Notes under the pieces: model-generated
Database searches by the model: none
What the model was told of the DNA's origin: nothing
What the model saw: the letters and a program-made list of their open reading frames with translations, nothing else
Program-made: the position numbers and the translations under genes
Shown: positions 1-8,007 of the stretch, piece after piece
Numbering within the stretch: position 1 is the first letter of the stretch
How the letters are laid out: each line of letters begins with the position of its first letter
DNA from: Flavobacterium tiangeerense
Lineage (GTDB): Bacteria; Bacteroidota; Bacteroidia; Flavobacteriales; Flavobacteriaceae
DNA length: 64,000 nucleotides
Assembly (NCBI RefSeq): GCF_007830355.1
Contig: NZ_VLKO01000011.1
Coordinates: 1 to 64,000 of the forward strand
Direction: 5' to 3'

Positions 1-12
1 TAAGCTTATGTA
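1..12 (+). rRNA. Probable extreme 3' end of 23S rRNA (partial)
   Basis: The first bases resemble the end of flavobacterial 23S rRNA, where helix 1 closes with a TAAGCTTATGTAC-like string. A 5S gene lies about 175 bp downstream in the same orientation, as expected for an rRNA operon. Too little of the gene is present for certainty, and the exact end is a guess. Confidence 0.4.
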
Positions 13-24
13 CACCCTTTTCCT

Positions 25-44
25 CCCGAGCAATCGGGAGGGAG
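25..44 (+). other. Short perfect hairpin in the 23S-5S spacer
   Basis: CCTCCCGA and TCGGGAGG pair around a four-base loop just after the presumed 23S end. No T-run follows, so it is more likely a processing or spacer structure of the rRNA precursor than a terminator. The rest of the spacer (about 110-187) holds imperfect repeats of a GACTTTAG-like unit and no gene. Confidence 0.5.
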
Positions 45-187
45 AAACTTTCTAATACACTTTTTATATTCTTTATCTCAGTATGTTAAGATATTTGCTC
101 GACGCAAGAGCAGTCAAAAGACGAAAGTCACAAGTCCAAAAGGTAACTTTAGACTTTAAGACCTTCGACTTTAGACTAACAACCTTA

Positions 188-297
188 AGGTGGTTATTGC
201 GGCGGGGCTCACCTCTTCCCATCCCGAACAGAGTAGTTAAGCCCGCCTGCGCAGATGGTACTGCAGTTATGTGGGAGAGTATGTCGTCGCCTTTCTT
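188..297 (+). rRNA. rrf: 5S ribosomal RNA
   Basis: About 110 nt with the typical Bacteroidota 5S features: GGTGGTTATTGCGGCGGGG at the start, the loop-B/loop-C segment CCCATCCCGAACAGAG, AAGCCCGCCTGCGC, and a GTGGGAGAGTA segment near the end. The 5' and 3' ends pair as helix I (GGTGG.. with ..CGCC). It is followed immediately by a terminator. The open reading frames over this stretch on both strands are chance frames. Confidence 0.93.
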
Positions 298-301
298 TGA
301 A

Positions 302-331
302 AAGCCTATCTGCAAAGATAGGCTTTTTTTG
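302..331 (+). terminator. Rho-independent terminator of the rRNA operon
   Basis: AAGCCTATC and GATAGGCTT pair around a short loop and are followed by a run of T. The hairpin sits directly after the 5S gene. Confidence 0.85.
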
Positions 332-660
332 TTTTATAGTGATAGTATTTTTAAGCTAATATTACCAACCCCTCTTTAATTGCACGTTCAAAAAATAGAT
401 TTTTATGTGTACTATGTATTAGGTAATATTGATCATGGTATATTAAAAGCAATTAAAAATGCAAATACATTATATGATGAAATTGTTTATATGTGATTGA
501 ATTTCAATATATTATTTTTTTTATTGAATTGAAATATTCGAAATAAGTGATTTTAACGTTAATTAGATTTAATAACTAGCAAAGATTTAATCAATATTCT
601 AAAAGTATTGGTTTCTTACTTTTCTTGGTCTAGTAAATTTTCATTAAAAAAATAGATCAA
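332..660. other. AT-rich intergenic stretch, no gene seen
   Basis: About 330 bp between the rRNA terminator and the terminator of the leftward PLP lyase gene. I see no coding frame of convincing length, no tRNA and no repeat. Confidence 0.5.
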
Positions 661-693
661 AAAAAAGCAGCAAAATATTTTGCTGCTTTTTCA
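660..693 (-). terminator. Terminator of the PLP lyase gene
   Basis: AAAAAGCAGCAAAA and TTTTGCTGCTTTTT form a near-perfect hairpin with A/T tracts on both sides. It lies just past the stop codon of the leftward gene at 711-1937 and could act in both directions. Confidence 0.8.
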
Positions 694-710
694 ATTTTAT
701 ACTAAAAATA

Positions 711-1937
711 CTAATCTGCAAAAATGGATTCTGATGTCAGTACGTTCAATTCTATCATGCATTGCTTCATCATTTGAAACGTTCTTTCAATATTATTATC
801 TAAACCTATTGAAAATCGAATTAAGCCATCAGTCAATCCCATTTCTATTTGTTCTTCCATTGGAATTTCGCTTGAAGTTGATGTTCCCGGTGCGCTAAAT
901 AAAGTTTTATAAAATCCTAGACTCACAGCAAGGTAACCTAAGTTTTTTTCTTGCATTAATTCCATCAAGGCATTTGCTTTTTCTAAAGTACCTACATCAA
1001 GCGTCATCATACCACCAAATCCATACTCATGATTAATCATAGAAGAATACAATTCATGACTAGGGTGACTTTTTAAACCAGGATAAACCGTTTTTAAACC
1101 TTCTTTTTCAAAACGTTCGGCTAGATACATTGCGTTATAGCTATGTAGTTTCATTCTAATATGCAGTGTTCTTAGGTTTTTCATTACGCTTGCAGATCGC
1201 AAACTATCCATTGTAGGTCCTAATAACATACTAGCTCCACTATTTACATTTTTTAAGCTATTGATAAATTCTTGCGATGCACACGTTACACCTCCCACAG
1301 TATCACTACTGCCATTAATGTATTTTGTTAAACTGTGAATCACAATATCAGCGCCTAATTTTGCAGGAGAAACAGATAATGGTGAAAAGGTGTTGTCAAC
1401 CACGAGTGTCAAGTTGTGCTTTTTTGCAAGTATAGAAAGCCCTTTAATATCAGCAACTTCTAGCAATGGGTTACTCACTGTTTCACAATATAGCACTTTA
1501 GTATCTGAAGTAATGGCAGCTTCTACAACATCTAGTTTTGTAATATCAACAAAGGTAGTTTTGATACCTAATCTTGGAGTAAAATTCTTCAAGAAAGCAT
1601 ACGTACCACCATAAATTGTTCTGCTCGAAACAATGTGATCACCAGTTCCGCACAACTGCAAAAGAGTAGGTGTAATGGCACCCATTCCAGATGCCGAAAC
1701 ATTTGCCGACTCTGTTCCTTCCATAGCTGCTAAGGCTTTGTCTAAGTATAAATTACTTGGTGAGGAATGACGAGAATACAAGTAGCAACCTTCCATATTT
1801 CCTTCAAACGTTTCGAACATGGTTTTTGCAGAAAGGAAAGTATAGGTTGAGGAATCAGAAATTGATGGATTTACACCTCCAAATTCTCCAAAATACTGTA
1901 AATCTTGGATGTTATCTGCGGGATTGAAATTTTTCAT
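711..1937 (-). CDS. Cys/Met metabolism PLP-dependent enzyme (methionine gamma-lyase / cystathionine lyase-synthase family)
   Basis: 408 residues, the usual length for the Cys/Met metabolism PLP family, which performs gamma- or beta-eliminations or replacements on sulfur amino acids in the cytosol. Visible landmarks are Y54-S-R56 (phosphate contact from the partner subunit), S82-x-GMGA (cofactor loop), D181-N-T and the PLP lysine K205 in HSLTKY. Methionine gamma-lyases carry a characteristic Cys after Y-G (Cys116 in Pseudomonas); here that site is Gly111 (IYGGTYAF), as in cystathionine enzymes. A divergent Lrp-type gene starts about 270 bp away, recalling the mdeR-mdeA arrangement. The exact substrate therefore stays open: methionine gamma-lyase by context, cystathionine lyase or synthase by residue. 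Confidence 0.85.
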   Translation of the reverse strand: MKNFNPADNIQDLQYFGEFGGVNPSISDSSTYTFLSAKTMFETFEGNMEGCYLYSRHSSPSNLYLDKALAAMEGTESANVSASGMGAITPTLLQLCGTGDHIVSSRTIYGGTYAFLKNFTPRLGIKTTFVDITKLDVVEAAITSDTKVLYCETVSNPLLEVADIKGLSILAKKHNLTLVVDNTFSPLSVSPAKLGADIVIHSLTKYINGSSDTVGGVTCASQEFINSLKNVNSGASMLLGPTMDSLRSASVMKNLRTLHIRMKLHSYNAMYLAERFEKEGLKTVYPGLKSHPSHELYSSMINHEYGFGGMMTLDVGTLEKANALMELMQEKNLGYLAVSLGFYKTLFSAPGTSTSSEIPMEEQIEMGLTDGLIRFSIGLDNNIERTFQMMKQCMIELNVLTSESIFAD

Positions 1938-1960
1938 AAGTTTTTTTTTTTGAAGCTATT

Positions 1961-2021
1961 CCTGCTATTCGCTATATCTTTTATTCGCTGAGGCGCATAA
2001 AAGGATGCCGCTTCTATCAGG
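1961..2021 (-). ncRNA. Structured flavobacterial RNA-like element, copy A
   Basis: Read on the minus strand, an outer stem CCTG/CAGG encloses a conserved asymmetric loop (GATAGAAGCGGCATC on one side, GATATAGCGAATAGC on the other) and an inner stem CTTTTAT/ATAAAAG closed by a GC-rich loop. A second copy at 30132-30213 keeps the loop sequences but has different, still paired, stems. It lies 24 nt before the start codon of the leftward PLP lyase, so it could be part of its 5' leader. The covariation suggests RNA. Its identity, for example with the flavobacterial Flavo-1 motif, is not established here. Confidence 0.6.
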
Positions 2022-2207
2022 GCTAGGGGATTACGGTTCTAAGATTAATTCTATTTCAAATTAACAGTGTTCTAGATTAATAATCAATATTACTCGTTAA
2101 TTTTAGATTTTTAAACTATAAAAAGCATTAAATGTTGTTAAATTTTCTAATTTAGCATCAAAAATAGTATTTGTATAGATTTTTTTTCATTTATAAATTT
2201 CAAGAAT

Positions 2208-2666
2208 ATGATTTTAGACGCTATTGATAAGAAACTCTTGTATTTATTACAATCAGACAGTAAAAAAACAACCAAGGAGCTTTCCTTAAAGTTAAATTTA
2301 TCAGTAACTGCAGTCTATGAGCGGATTAAAAAACTAGAAAGAGAGGGAGTCATTGCTAAGTATGTAGTATTGATTAATCGGTCCCAGGTCGAAAAAAGTT
2401 TTGTGGTTTTTTGTCATTTAAAGTTAATACAACATACCAAAGAATTTATTGCAAAGTTTGAAAGTGAAGTAGTCCAACTAAAGGAAGTTATTGAATGCCA
2501 TCATGTAAGCGGAGATTATGATTATATTTTAAAAATAGTGGTAAAAGATATGGAAGCCTATAGAGAATTTTTGGTTACAAAACTTACTACACTACAACAC
2601 ATTGGTAGTACTCACAGTACCTTCATGATAAGTGAAGTTAAAAATACCACTGTTATAGATGTATAA
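2208..2666 (+). CDS. Lrp/AsnC family transcriptional regulator
   Basis: 152 residues, the standard Lrp/AsnC size. Residues 1-60 form the winged helix-turn-helix (LDAIDKKLLYLLQSDSKKT..ELSLKLNLSVTAVYERIKKLEREGVI). Residues 65-150 form the RAM/AsnC ligand-binding domain, with the typical C-x-x-V-S-G-D-Y-D-Y-I-L-K segment. Such proteins bind an amino acid and control neighbouring amino-acid genes. Here the neighbour is the divergent Cys/Met PLP enzyme, so it is probably that gene's regulator and perhaps its own. The operator should lie in the 270-bp spacer, which also contains structured element A. Confidence 0.92.
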   Translation: MILDAIDKKLLYLLQSDSKKTTKELSLKLNLSVTAVYERIKKLEREGVIAKYVVLINRSQVEKSFVVFCHLKLIQHTKEFIAKFESEVVQLKEVIECHHVSGDYDYILKIVVKDMEAYREFLVTKLTTLQHIGSTHSTFMISEVKNTTVIDV

Positions 2667-2754
2667 TAAGTTTTTCTGGATTTCATTTTTTTTTAAGTCC
2701 ATAAATTAATCCCAAAAAACCTGCTTAATTCAAGCTGAAACAAAACTAATTTCT

Positions 2755-2762
2755 TAATTTTG
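2755..2762 (+). promoter_or_regulatory. -7 box of lpdA promoter
   Basis: TAATTTTG fits the Bacteroidota consensus TAnnTTTG and would start transcription about 30 nt before the lpdA ATG. I do not see a clear TTG -33 element at the usual spacing. Confidence 0.5.
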
Positions 2763-2799
2763 TCAAACTTTTATATAAACTTCACAAAATAAATATACT

Positions 2800-4203
2800 A
2801 TGAGTTCATTTGACGTAGTCATTATAGGTTCTGGTCCAGGCGGATATGTATCTGCTATTCGTTGTGCGCAATTGGGATTTAAGACAGCAATTATTGAAAA
2901 ATATTCCACTCTTGGAGGAACATGCCTAAATGTAGGCTGTATTCCTTCAAAAGCATTGCTTGCTTCTTCTCATCATTACAGTGAAATTGCACATTTTGCA
3001 GATCATGGTATTGAACTTTCTGGTGAAGTAAAAGTCAATCTTGAAAAAATGATTGCACGCAAACAAGCGGTTGTGGATCAAACTTCAGGTGGAGTTAAAT
3101 TTTTAATGGATAAAAATAAAATCACAGTTTTTGAAGGTTTAGGTTCTTTTGTTGATGCTACACATGTTGCTGTTGAAAAAGCAGATGGAACTTCTGAAAC
3201 TATCGAAGCAAAAAATATTATCATAGCAACGGGTTCTAAGCCTTCTTCTTTACCTTTTATCAAAATTGATAAAGAAAGAATTATAACTTCTACTGAGGCA
3301 CTAAAACTTAAAGAAGTGCCAAAACACCTTGTAATCATTGGTGGTGGAGTAATAGGTATAGAATTAGGTCAAGTTTATTTAAGATTGGGAGCGCAAGTTT
3401 CTGTAGTTGAATATTTAGATCGAATTATTCCAGGAATGGATGCATCTTTGTCTAAAGAATTGACAAAAGTATTAAAGAAACAAGGTATGAAATTCTACGT
3501 TTCTCACAAAGTGAAATCAGTAGAGAGAAATGGTGAAGGAGTTGTTGTTCAAGCCGAAAATGCTAAGGGAGAAACAATAACATTAGAAGGAGATTATTCA
3601 TTAGTTTCAGTAGGTCGTCGTCCGTATACCGATGGATTGAATGCAGATAAAGCAGGTGTTAAAATATCTGAAAGAGGAATGGTTGAAGTAAACGATCATT
3701 TGCAAACAAATATTCCTAATATCTATGCAATAGGGGATGTAGTTCGTGGTGCAATGTTAGCGCACAAAGCTGAAGAAGAAGGTACAATGGTAGCTGAAAT
3801 TCTAGCAGGACAAAAACCACACATCAATTATAATTTGATTCCAGGTGTTGTATACACTTGGCCAGAAGTTGCTGCTGTAGGTCAAACTGAAGAGCAGTTG
3901 AAAGCTGCTGGAGTTGATTTTAAATCAGGTAGTTTCCCATTCAAAGCTTTAGGTCGCGCACGTGCAGGTGGTGATTTAGATGGTTTTGTGAAAATTCTAG
4001 CTGACGCAAAAACAGATGAAGTACTTGGAGTTCACATGATAGGTGCTCGTTGTGCTGATTTAATTGCCGAAGCAGTTACTGCTATGGAATTTAGAGCGTC
4101 TGCTGAAGATATTTCAAGAATGTCTCATGCACATCCAACTTTTGCAGAAGCGATAAAAGAAGCAGCTCTAGCTGCTACTGATAATAGAGCATTACACGTA
4201 TAA
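2800..4203 (+). CDS. lpdA: Dihydrolipoyl dehydrogenase (E3)
   Basis: 467 residues, normal for E3. It reoxidises dihydrolipoamide of the pyruvate, 2-oxoglutarate or branched-chain dehydrogenase complexes and the glycine cleavage system, using FAD and NAD+. Visible: N-terminal FAD fold GSGPGGYVSA (residues 11-20), redox disulfide GGTCLNVGCIPSK (about 39-51), NAD-binding GGGVIGIELG (about 180), second FAD motif IYAIGDV (about 308) and the C-terminal catalytic His-Glu pair in HAHPTFAEAI (about 446). It is monocistronic, with its own promoter and a terminator shared with the convergent DUF4349 gene, so the cognate complex cannot be read from context. Confidence 0.96.
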   Translation: MSSFDVVIIGSGPGGYVSAIRCAQLGFKTAIIEKYSTLGGTCLNVGCIPSKALLASSHHYSEIAHFADHGIELSGEVKVNLEKMIARKQAVVDQTSGGVKFLMDKNKITVFEGLGSFVDATHVAVEKADGTSETIEAKNIIIATGSKPSSLPFIKIDKERIITSTEALKLKEVPKHLVIIGGGVIGIELGQVYLRLGAQVSVVEYLDRIIPGMDASLSKELTKVLKKQGMKFYVSHKVKSVERNGEGVVVQAENAKGETITLEGDYSLVSVGRRPYTDGLNADKAGVKISERGMVEVNDHLQTNIPNIYAIGDVVRGAMLAHKAEEEGTMVAEILAGQKPHINYNLIPGVVYTWPEVAAVGQTEEQLKAAGVDFKSGSFPFKALGRARAGGDLDGFVKILADAKTDEVLGVHMIGARCADLIAEAVTAMEFRASAEDISRMSHAHPTFAEAIKEAALAATDNRALHV

Positions 4204-4220
4204 GCAGACTATATTTTAAC

Positions 4221-4256
4221 AAAAACCCGTTCAATTTAATTTTGAACGGGTTTTTT
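4221..4256. terminator. Bidirectional terminator between lpdA and the DUF4349 gene
   Basis: AACCCGTTCAA and TTGAACGGGTT pair around a short AT loop, with A and T tracts on the two sides. It lies between two convergent stop codons and can serve both genes. Confidence 0.88.
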
Positions 4257-4258
4257 AT

Positions 4259-5152
4259 TTAATTGACTTTGCGAAAGTATTTTTTGTATGCGAAATAGCC
4301 TATTATGCCAATTAAAATTACGGACCATAATTGAATGATTACCGCAATTATTCCTTCAATAAGATACCAGCCATTTTCGAGTCCATCAATTATTTTCGAA
4401 CCAAAACCTTGACGAAATTCCTTTTCATTAGCAATCATCTCTTTTTTGATGGTTTCACGTTGGTAAATTTGTAACGTTAAAGTGCTAAAATTTACTTGGT
4501 CAGCTAATAAGATATTTTCTAGTTTGCTGTTATCTTTTTGTTCGCTTTTTTGATTTAGGTCGTTTTCTGCCTGCACCACTTCATTTAGTTTTTTGCCTTT
4601 GCTATCAATCGCTTTTACAAGTCGCTTTTCTTGATTGGCGTCTCTTTTTTCTTTTAATTGATTTGAAAGTAGTTGTAATGAAACATCGTCGGCCTTAATT
4701 ATACGATACTCCAGAAAATCAATTTGTTTCGCAATGGTTTTGATTACCGTATCCATTTTGGTATTGGGAACCCGAATAGAGATATTATTCTCAACAGTGT
4801 ATTTCGTGATTTCTAAAGTGCTGTCTTGGCTCATTTTAACCTCTTTTTTTTCAGAAATTGTACTTTGTAAATTGGTGTAAGTTACAAAACCTCCAAATTT
4901 GCTGGTGGCGTTTTCAATAATGTAAGTTGAGTTGGGAACATTTTTTACCTTAAATTTAATATCGGCAGTTCGTACAAATTTTCTATCACTATTTTTTGGT
5001 TGTACTGCTGCAGCTGAAGAAACTGTATTACTACTATCTATTGAAGAAGTTGTTGTTTCAGAAGCAGTTTCATCTAAAGAATCCGCTTTTTTGCAAGAAA
5101 TAGCTAAAATGATTAGCAGTAAAGGGAATAGGACATGGTGTTTTTTAAGCAT
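4259..5152 (-). CDS. DUF4349 domain lipoprotein
   Basis: 297 residues. The N-terminus is a lipoprotein signal (hydrophobic stretch ending L-A-I-S-C at residue 20). A Ser/Thr-rich linker leads to a DUF4349 domain (about residues 55-240) containing a charged coiled-coil-like segment (about 155-210). A hydrophobic segment (about 260-285) and a basic tail K-K-Y-F-R-K close the protein. It should be anchored to a membrane, with most of the protein outside the cytoplasm. DUF4349 proteins are common in Bacteroidota and have no established function. Nothing in the neighbourhood assigns a role. Confidence 0.85.
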   Translation of the reverse strand: MLKKHHVLFPLLLIILAISCKKADSLDETASETTTSSIDSSNTVSSAAAVQPKNSDRKFVRTADIKFKVKNVPNSTYIIENATSKFGGFVTYTNLQSTISEKKEVKMSQDSTLEITKYTVENNISIRVPNTKMDTVIKTIAKQIDFLEYRIIKADDVSLQLLSNQLKEKRDANQEKRLVKAIDSKGKKLNEVVQAENDLNQKSEQKDNSKLENILLADQVNFSTLTLQIYQRETIKKEMIANEKEFRQGFGSKIIDGLENGWYLIEGIIAVIIQLWSVILIGIIGYFAYKKYFRKVN

Positions 5153-5360
5153 AATTTTTTGTTTTACAGGTTAATAATTTATTTGTTAATAGGTGTTTTC
5201 TTGTTTGCTGGCTTTTTAGATTTTAAGTAAAATGCTACAATTCAAATTTCATGCCATCAAAATAAACTTTGTGTAAATGGGTAAGGAATTACGTTTAAAA
5301 GCTTTTTATATTCTTGCTTTTAGAATAAGTCATGATTACCTATTTAACATAAAAATGTTG

Positions 5361-5368
5361 TAATTTTG
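5361..5368 (+). promoter_or_regulatory. -7 box before pabB
   Basis: TAATTTTG matches TAnnTTTG exactly. Transcription would begin near 5375, which leaves the TTG codon at 5393, not the one at 5366, as the usable start of pabB. Confidence 0.5.
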
Positions 5369-5392
5369 AGCTATAAAAAACATTTTAATTCC

Positions 5393-6679
5393 TTGAGAAC
5401 ATCTATTGAGAAAATTGTAAACGACCCGGAGCGCTTCAAGGAGCAACTTTTAACTTGGTCACAAGAGCACAGAGAAATTATTTTTTTAGATAGTAATTCG
5501 TATCCGCAGCAGTACTCATCTTTTGATTGTGTACTTGCAGTTGATGCTTTTACATCTTTAAAAACAGATTATTACAATGCATTTGATGATTTAAAACAGT
5601 ATCAAGAAAGCACTAAGGATTGGTTGTTTGGTTACTTATCTTATGATTTGAAAAATGACGTTGAGAATGTTTTATCAAAAAACAATGACTTTTTAGATTT
5701 TCCAGATTTGTTTTTTTTTCAACCCAAAAAAGTATTTGTACTTAAAGGAAACAAACTTGAAATTCAATATTTGAATTTTTGTGATGATGAAATTGACTAT
5801 GATTATGCAACTATTTTGTCTACAGAAGGTCCTATCAATACAATTGTTGAAACAGTTCATGTGCAACAACGGATTTCAAGAGAAAATTATTTGAAGAAAG
5901 TGATTAAAGTAAAAGATCACATTCACCGAGGAGATATTTATGAAGCTAATTTTTGTATGGAATTTTTTTCAGAAAACACAGTAATTGATCCATTGCAAAA
6001 GTTTTTAAAATTAAATTCCATCTCAAAAGCGCCTTTTGCTGTTTATTTTAAGAATCATAAGCATTATATACTTTCGGCATCACCGGAACGGTATTTAAAA
6101 AAAGAAGGAGAATTAATAGTTTCTCAGCCCATAAAAGGTACATCAAAACGTTTTTTGGATCCAACTGAAGATGAAGAATCGAAAAATAAATTAGCATTAG
6201 ACCCAAAGGAACGTGCAGAAAATATAATGATTACTGATTTGGTGCGAAATGATTTGGCACGTACAGCACAAAAAGGCAGTGTTAAAGTAACTGAGCTGTG
6301 TAAGATTTATTCTTTTTTACAAGTACATCAAATGATTACTACTATTACCTCTAAACTTGATTCTCAATATGCTGTAATAGATGTCTTAAAATCAACTTTC
6401 CCAATGGGAAGTATGACAGGGGCACCAAAAATTTCTGTCATGAATATCATTGACGAACTTGAAGAAACTAAAAGAGGCGTTTACAGTGGAGCAGTTGGAT
6501 ATTTTACTCCTAACGGTGATTTTGATTTTAATGTAGTTATCCGAAGTATTTTGTACAACAGTGCTTCAAAATACGTTTCTTTTTCTGTGGGAAGTGCCAT
6601 TACTTCTTTATCGGTTCCAGAAAAAGAGTATGAAGAATGTTTGCTAAAGGCTCATGCTATGCTTGAGGTTTTGCGTTAG
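5393..6679 (+). CDS. pabB: Aminodeoxychorismate synthase component I (para-aminobenzoate synthase)
   Basis: About 428 residues of the chorismate-binding family. It makes 4-amino-4-deoxychorismate for folate from chorismate and ammonia supplied by a PabA/TrpG-type glutaminase. The diagnostic P-I-K-G-T motif is present; its lysine marks PabB, whereas the TrpE in this window has P-I-A-G-T. The D-L-V-R-N-D-L and F-P-x-G-S-M-T-G-A-P-K active-site blocks follow. No ATG lies near the start. An in-frame TTG occurs at 5366 and another at 5393; I prefer 5393 because homologues begin near M-R-T-S and a -7 box overlaps the first TTG. It is followed by tilS after 14 bp. No separate pabA is seen; TrpG may serve both enzymes. 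Confidence 0.88.
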   Translation: MRTSIEKIVNDPERFKEQLLTWSQEHREIIFLDSNSYPQQYSSFDCVLAVDAFTSLKTDYYNAFDDLKQYQESTKDWLFGYLSYDLKNDVENVLSKNNDFLDFPDLFFFQPKKVFVLKGNKLEIQYLNFCDDEIDYDYATILSTEGPINTIVETVHVQQRISRENYLKKVIKVKDHIHRGDIYEANFCMEFFSENTVIDPLQKFLKLNSISKAPFAVYFKNHKHYILSASPERYLKKEGELIVSQPIKGTSKRFLDPTEDEESKNKLALDPKERAENIMITDLVRNDLARTAQKGSVKVTELCKIYSFLQVHQMITTITSKLDSQYAVIDVLKSTFPMGSMTGAPKISVMNIIDELEETKRGVYSGAVGYFTPNGDFDFNVVIRSILYNSASKYVSFSVGSAITSLSVPEKEYEECLLKAHAMLEVLR

Positions 6680-6693
6680 TTAAGTTAAATAAA

Positions 6694-8007
6694 ATGATAC
6701 AACAAGTAGAGAAACATATTCAGCAAAACCTATCTTTTTTACAAGGTAATAAGGTGCTTTTGGCAACCAGTGGTGGCATAGATAGCATGGTTATGGTTCA
6801 TTTGTTTCAGCAAATGGGTTTTAACATGGCTATTGCTCATTGTAATTTTCAGCTTCGAGGTTTAGAAAGTTTTGAGGATCAAAATTTTGTTCAAGAGTAT
6901 GCATCAAATAACAATATTCCTTTCTTTTTTACCCAATTCGACACCAAGGCATTTGCCGAAGATTATAAAATATCCACACAAGTTGCCGCCAGAGAGTTGC
7001 GTTACAGCTGGTTTTACGAAATTTTAGAGCAAGAACAGTACGATTACATTCTTACGGCACACCATGCTGATGATGCTCTTGAAACTTTTATTATCAATTT
7101 AAGTCGAGGAACTGGAATTGAGGGTTTGACCGGAATTCCTCAGCAAAATGAGCGTGTAGTAAGACCACTTTTGGCATTTAGCCAAGATGAAATTACACGT
7201 TATGCCCAAGAGAACAATATCAAATGGAGAGAAGACAGCAGCAATGCCACAGATAAATACCTTCGAAACAAAATCCGGCATCAGATTGTACCTTTGTTAA
7301 AAGATATTAACTCTAATTTTTTATCATCATTTCTTAAAACGCAAACCTATCTTCAGGAAGCTAATGTTATGATGGAGGATGCCGCGATTATGATTTATCA
7401 GCAGGTTGCAAAGCAAGAGGATGAAATTATACATCTTGATATTAAAAAATTAAAACAATTACCCAATTATAAATCCTATTTGTACCAGTGGCTCAAAGAA
7501 TTTGAGTTTACATCTTGGGATGATATTTATGCACTTGTTGAAAGTCAATCAGGCAAGTTTGTTCTCTCTCCTCAATACCGATTATTAAAAGATAGAGATT
7601 CTTTAATCCTTAGTCCGATAAATTTCGTAGATGAAAGAGAAGAGTTTAAAATTGATAGCGATTTACACGAAATTGTATCTCCTTTTCATTTGAGTTTTCA
7701 GTCGGTTGAAAAATTGACAGCTGTAAATGAAAATATAATTTTTGTAGATGCAGATAAGTTAAAATATCCATTAGTATTACGCCGATGGAGAGAAGGAGAT
7801 GTTTTTCAGCCTCTTGGTATGGAAGGAAAGTCTAAAAAAGTGAGTAAAATTTTTAAAGACGAGAAAATATCACTCCTAGACAAAGAAAATAGTTGGATTT
7901 TGTGTTCCAATGCAGCTATTGTCTGGATCCTCTCAATAAGACAAGACGAACGATTTAAAATAGACCAACAAACTAAAAATATTCTAAAAATAGAACGACG
8001 CTCATGA
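6694..8007 (+). CDS. tilS: tRNA(Ile)-lysidine synthase
   Basis: 437 residues. TilS uses ATP to attach lysine to C34 of tRNA-Ile(CAU), switching it from AUG to AUA decoding; it is essential in most bacteria. The N-terminal PP-loop ATPase is clear: S-G-G-I-D-S at residues 26-31, A-H-C-N-F-Q-L-R-G, and T-A-H-H-A-D-D. The C-terminal TilS substrate-binding domain covers about 355-435 (P-L-V-L-R-R-W-R-E-G-D). It lies 14 bp behind pabB, and its stop overlaps the next start (ATGA), so the three genes are probably cotranscribed. Confidence 0.95.
   Translation: MIQQVEKHIQQNLSFLQGNKVLLATSGGIDSMVMVHLFQQMGFNMAIAHCNFQLRGLESFEDQNFVQEYASNNNIPFFFTQFDTKAFAEDYKISTQVAARELRYSWFYEILEQEQYDYILTAHHADDALETFIINLSRGTGIEGLTGIPQQNERVVRPLLAFSQDEITRYAQENNIKWREDSSNATDKYLRNKIRHQIVPLLKDINSNFLSSFLKTQTYLQEANVMMEDAAIMIYQQVAKQEDEIIHLDIKKLKQLPNYKSYLYQWLKEFEFTSWDDIYALVESQSGKFVLSPQYRLLKDRDSLILSPINFVDEREEFKIDSDLHEIVSPFHLSFQSVEKLTAVNENIIFVDADKLKYPLVLRRWREGDVFQPLGMEGKSKKVSKIFKDEKISLLDKENSWILCSNAAIVWILSIRQDERFKIDQQTKNILKIERRS

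Noticed and set aside
120..187. GACTTTAG-like short repeats in the rRNA spacer
   Set aside because: Low-complexity spacer repeats of this sort are usual in flavobacterial rRNA operons; not a separate element.
83..379. Open reading frame of 98 codons on the plus strand, and an 80-codon one on the minus strand
   Set aside because: Both run through the 23S-5S spacer, the 5S rRNA and its terminator and have no protein-like composition.
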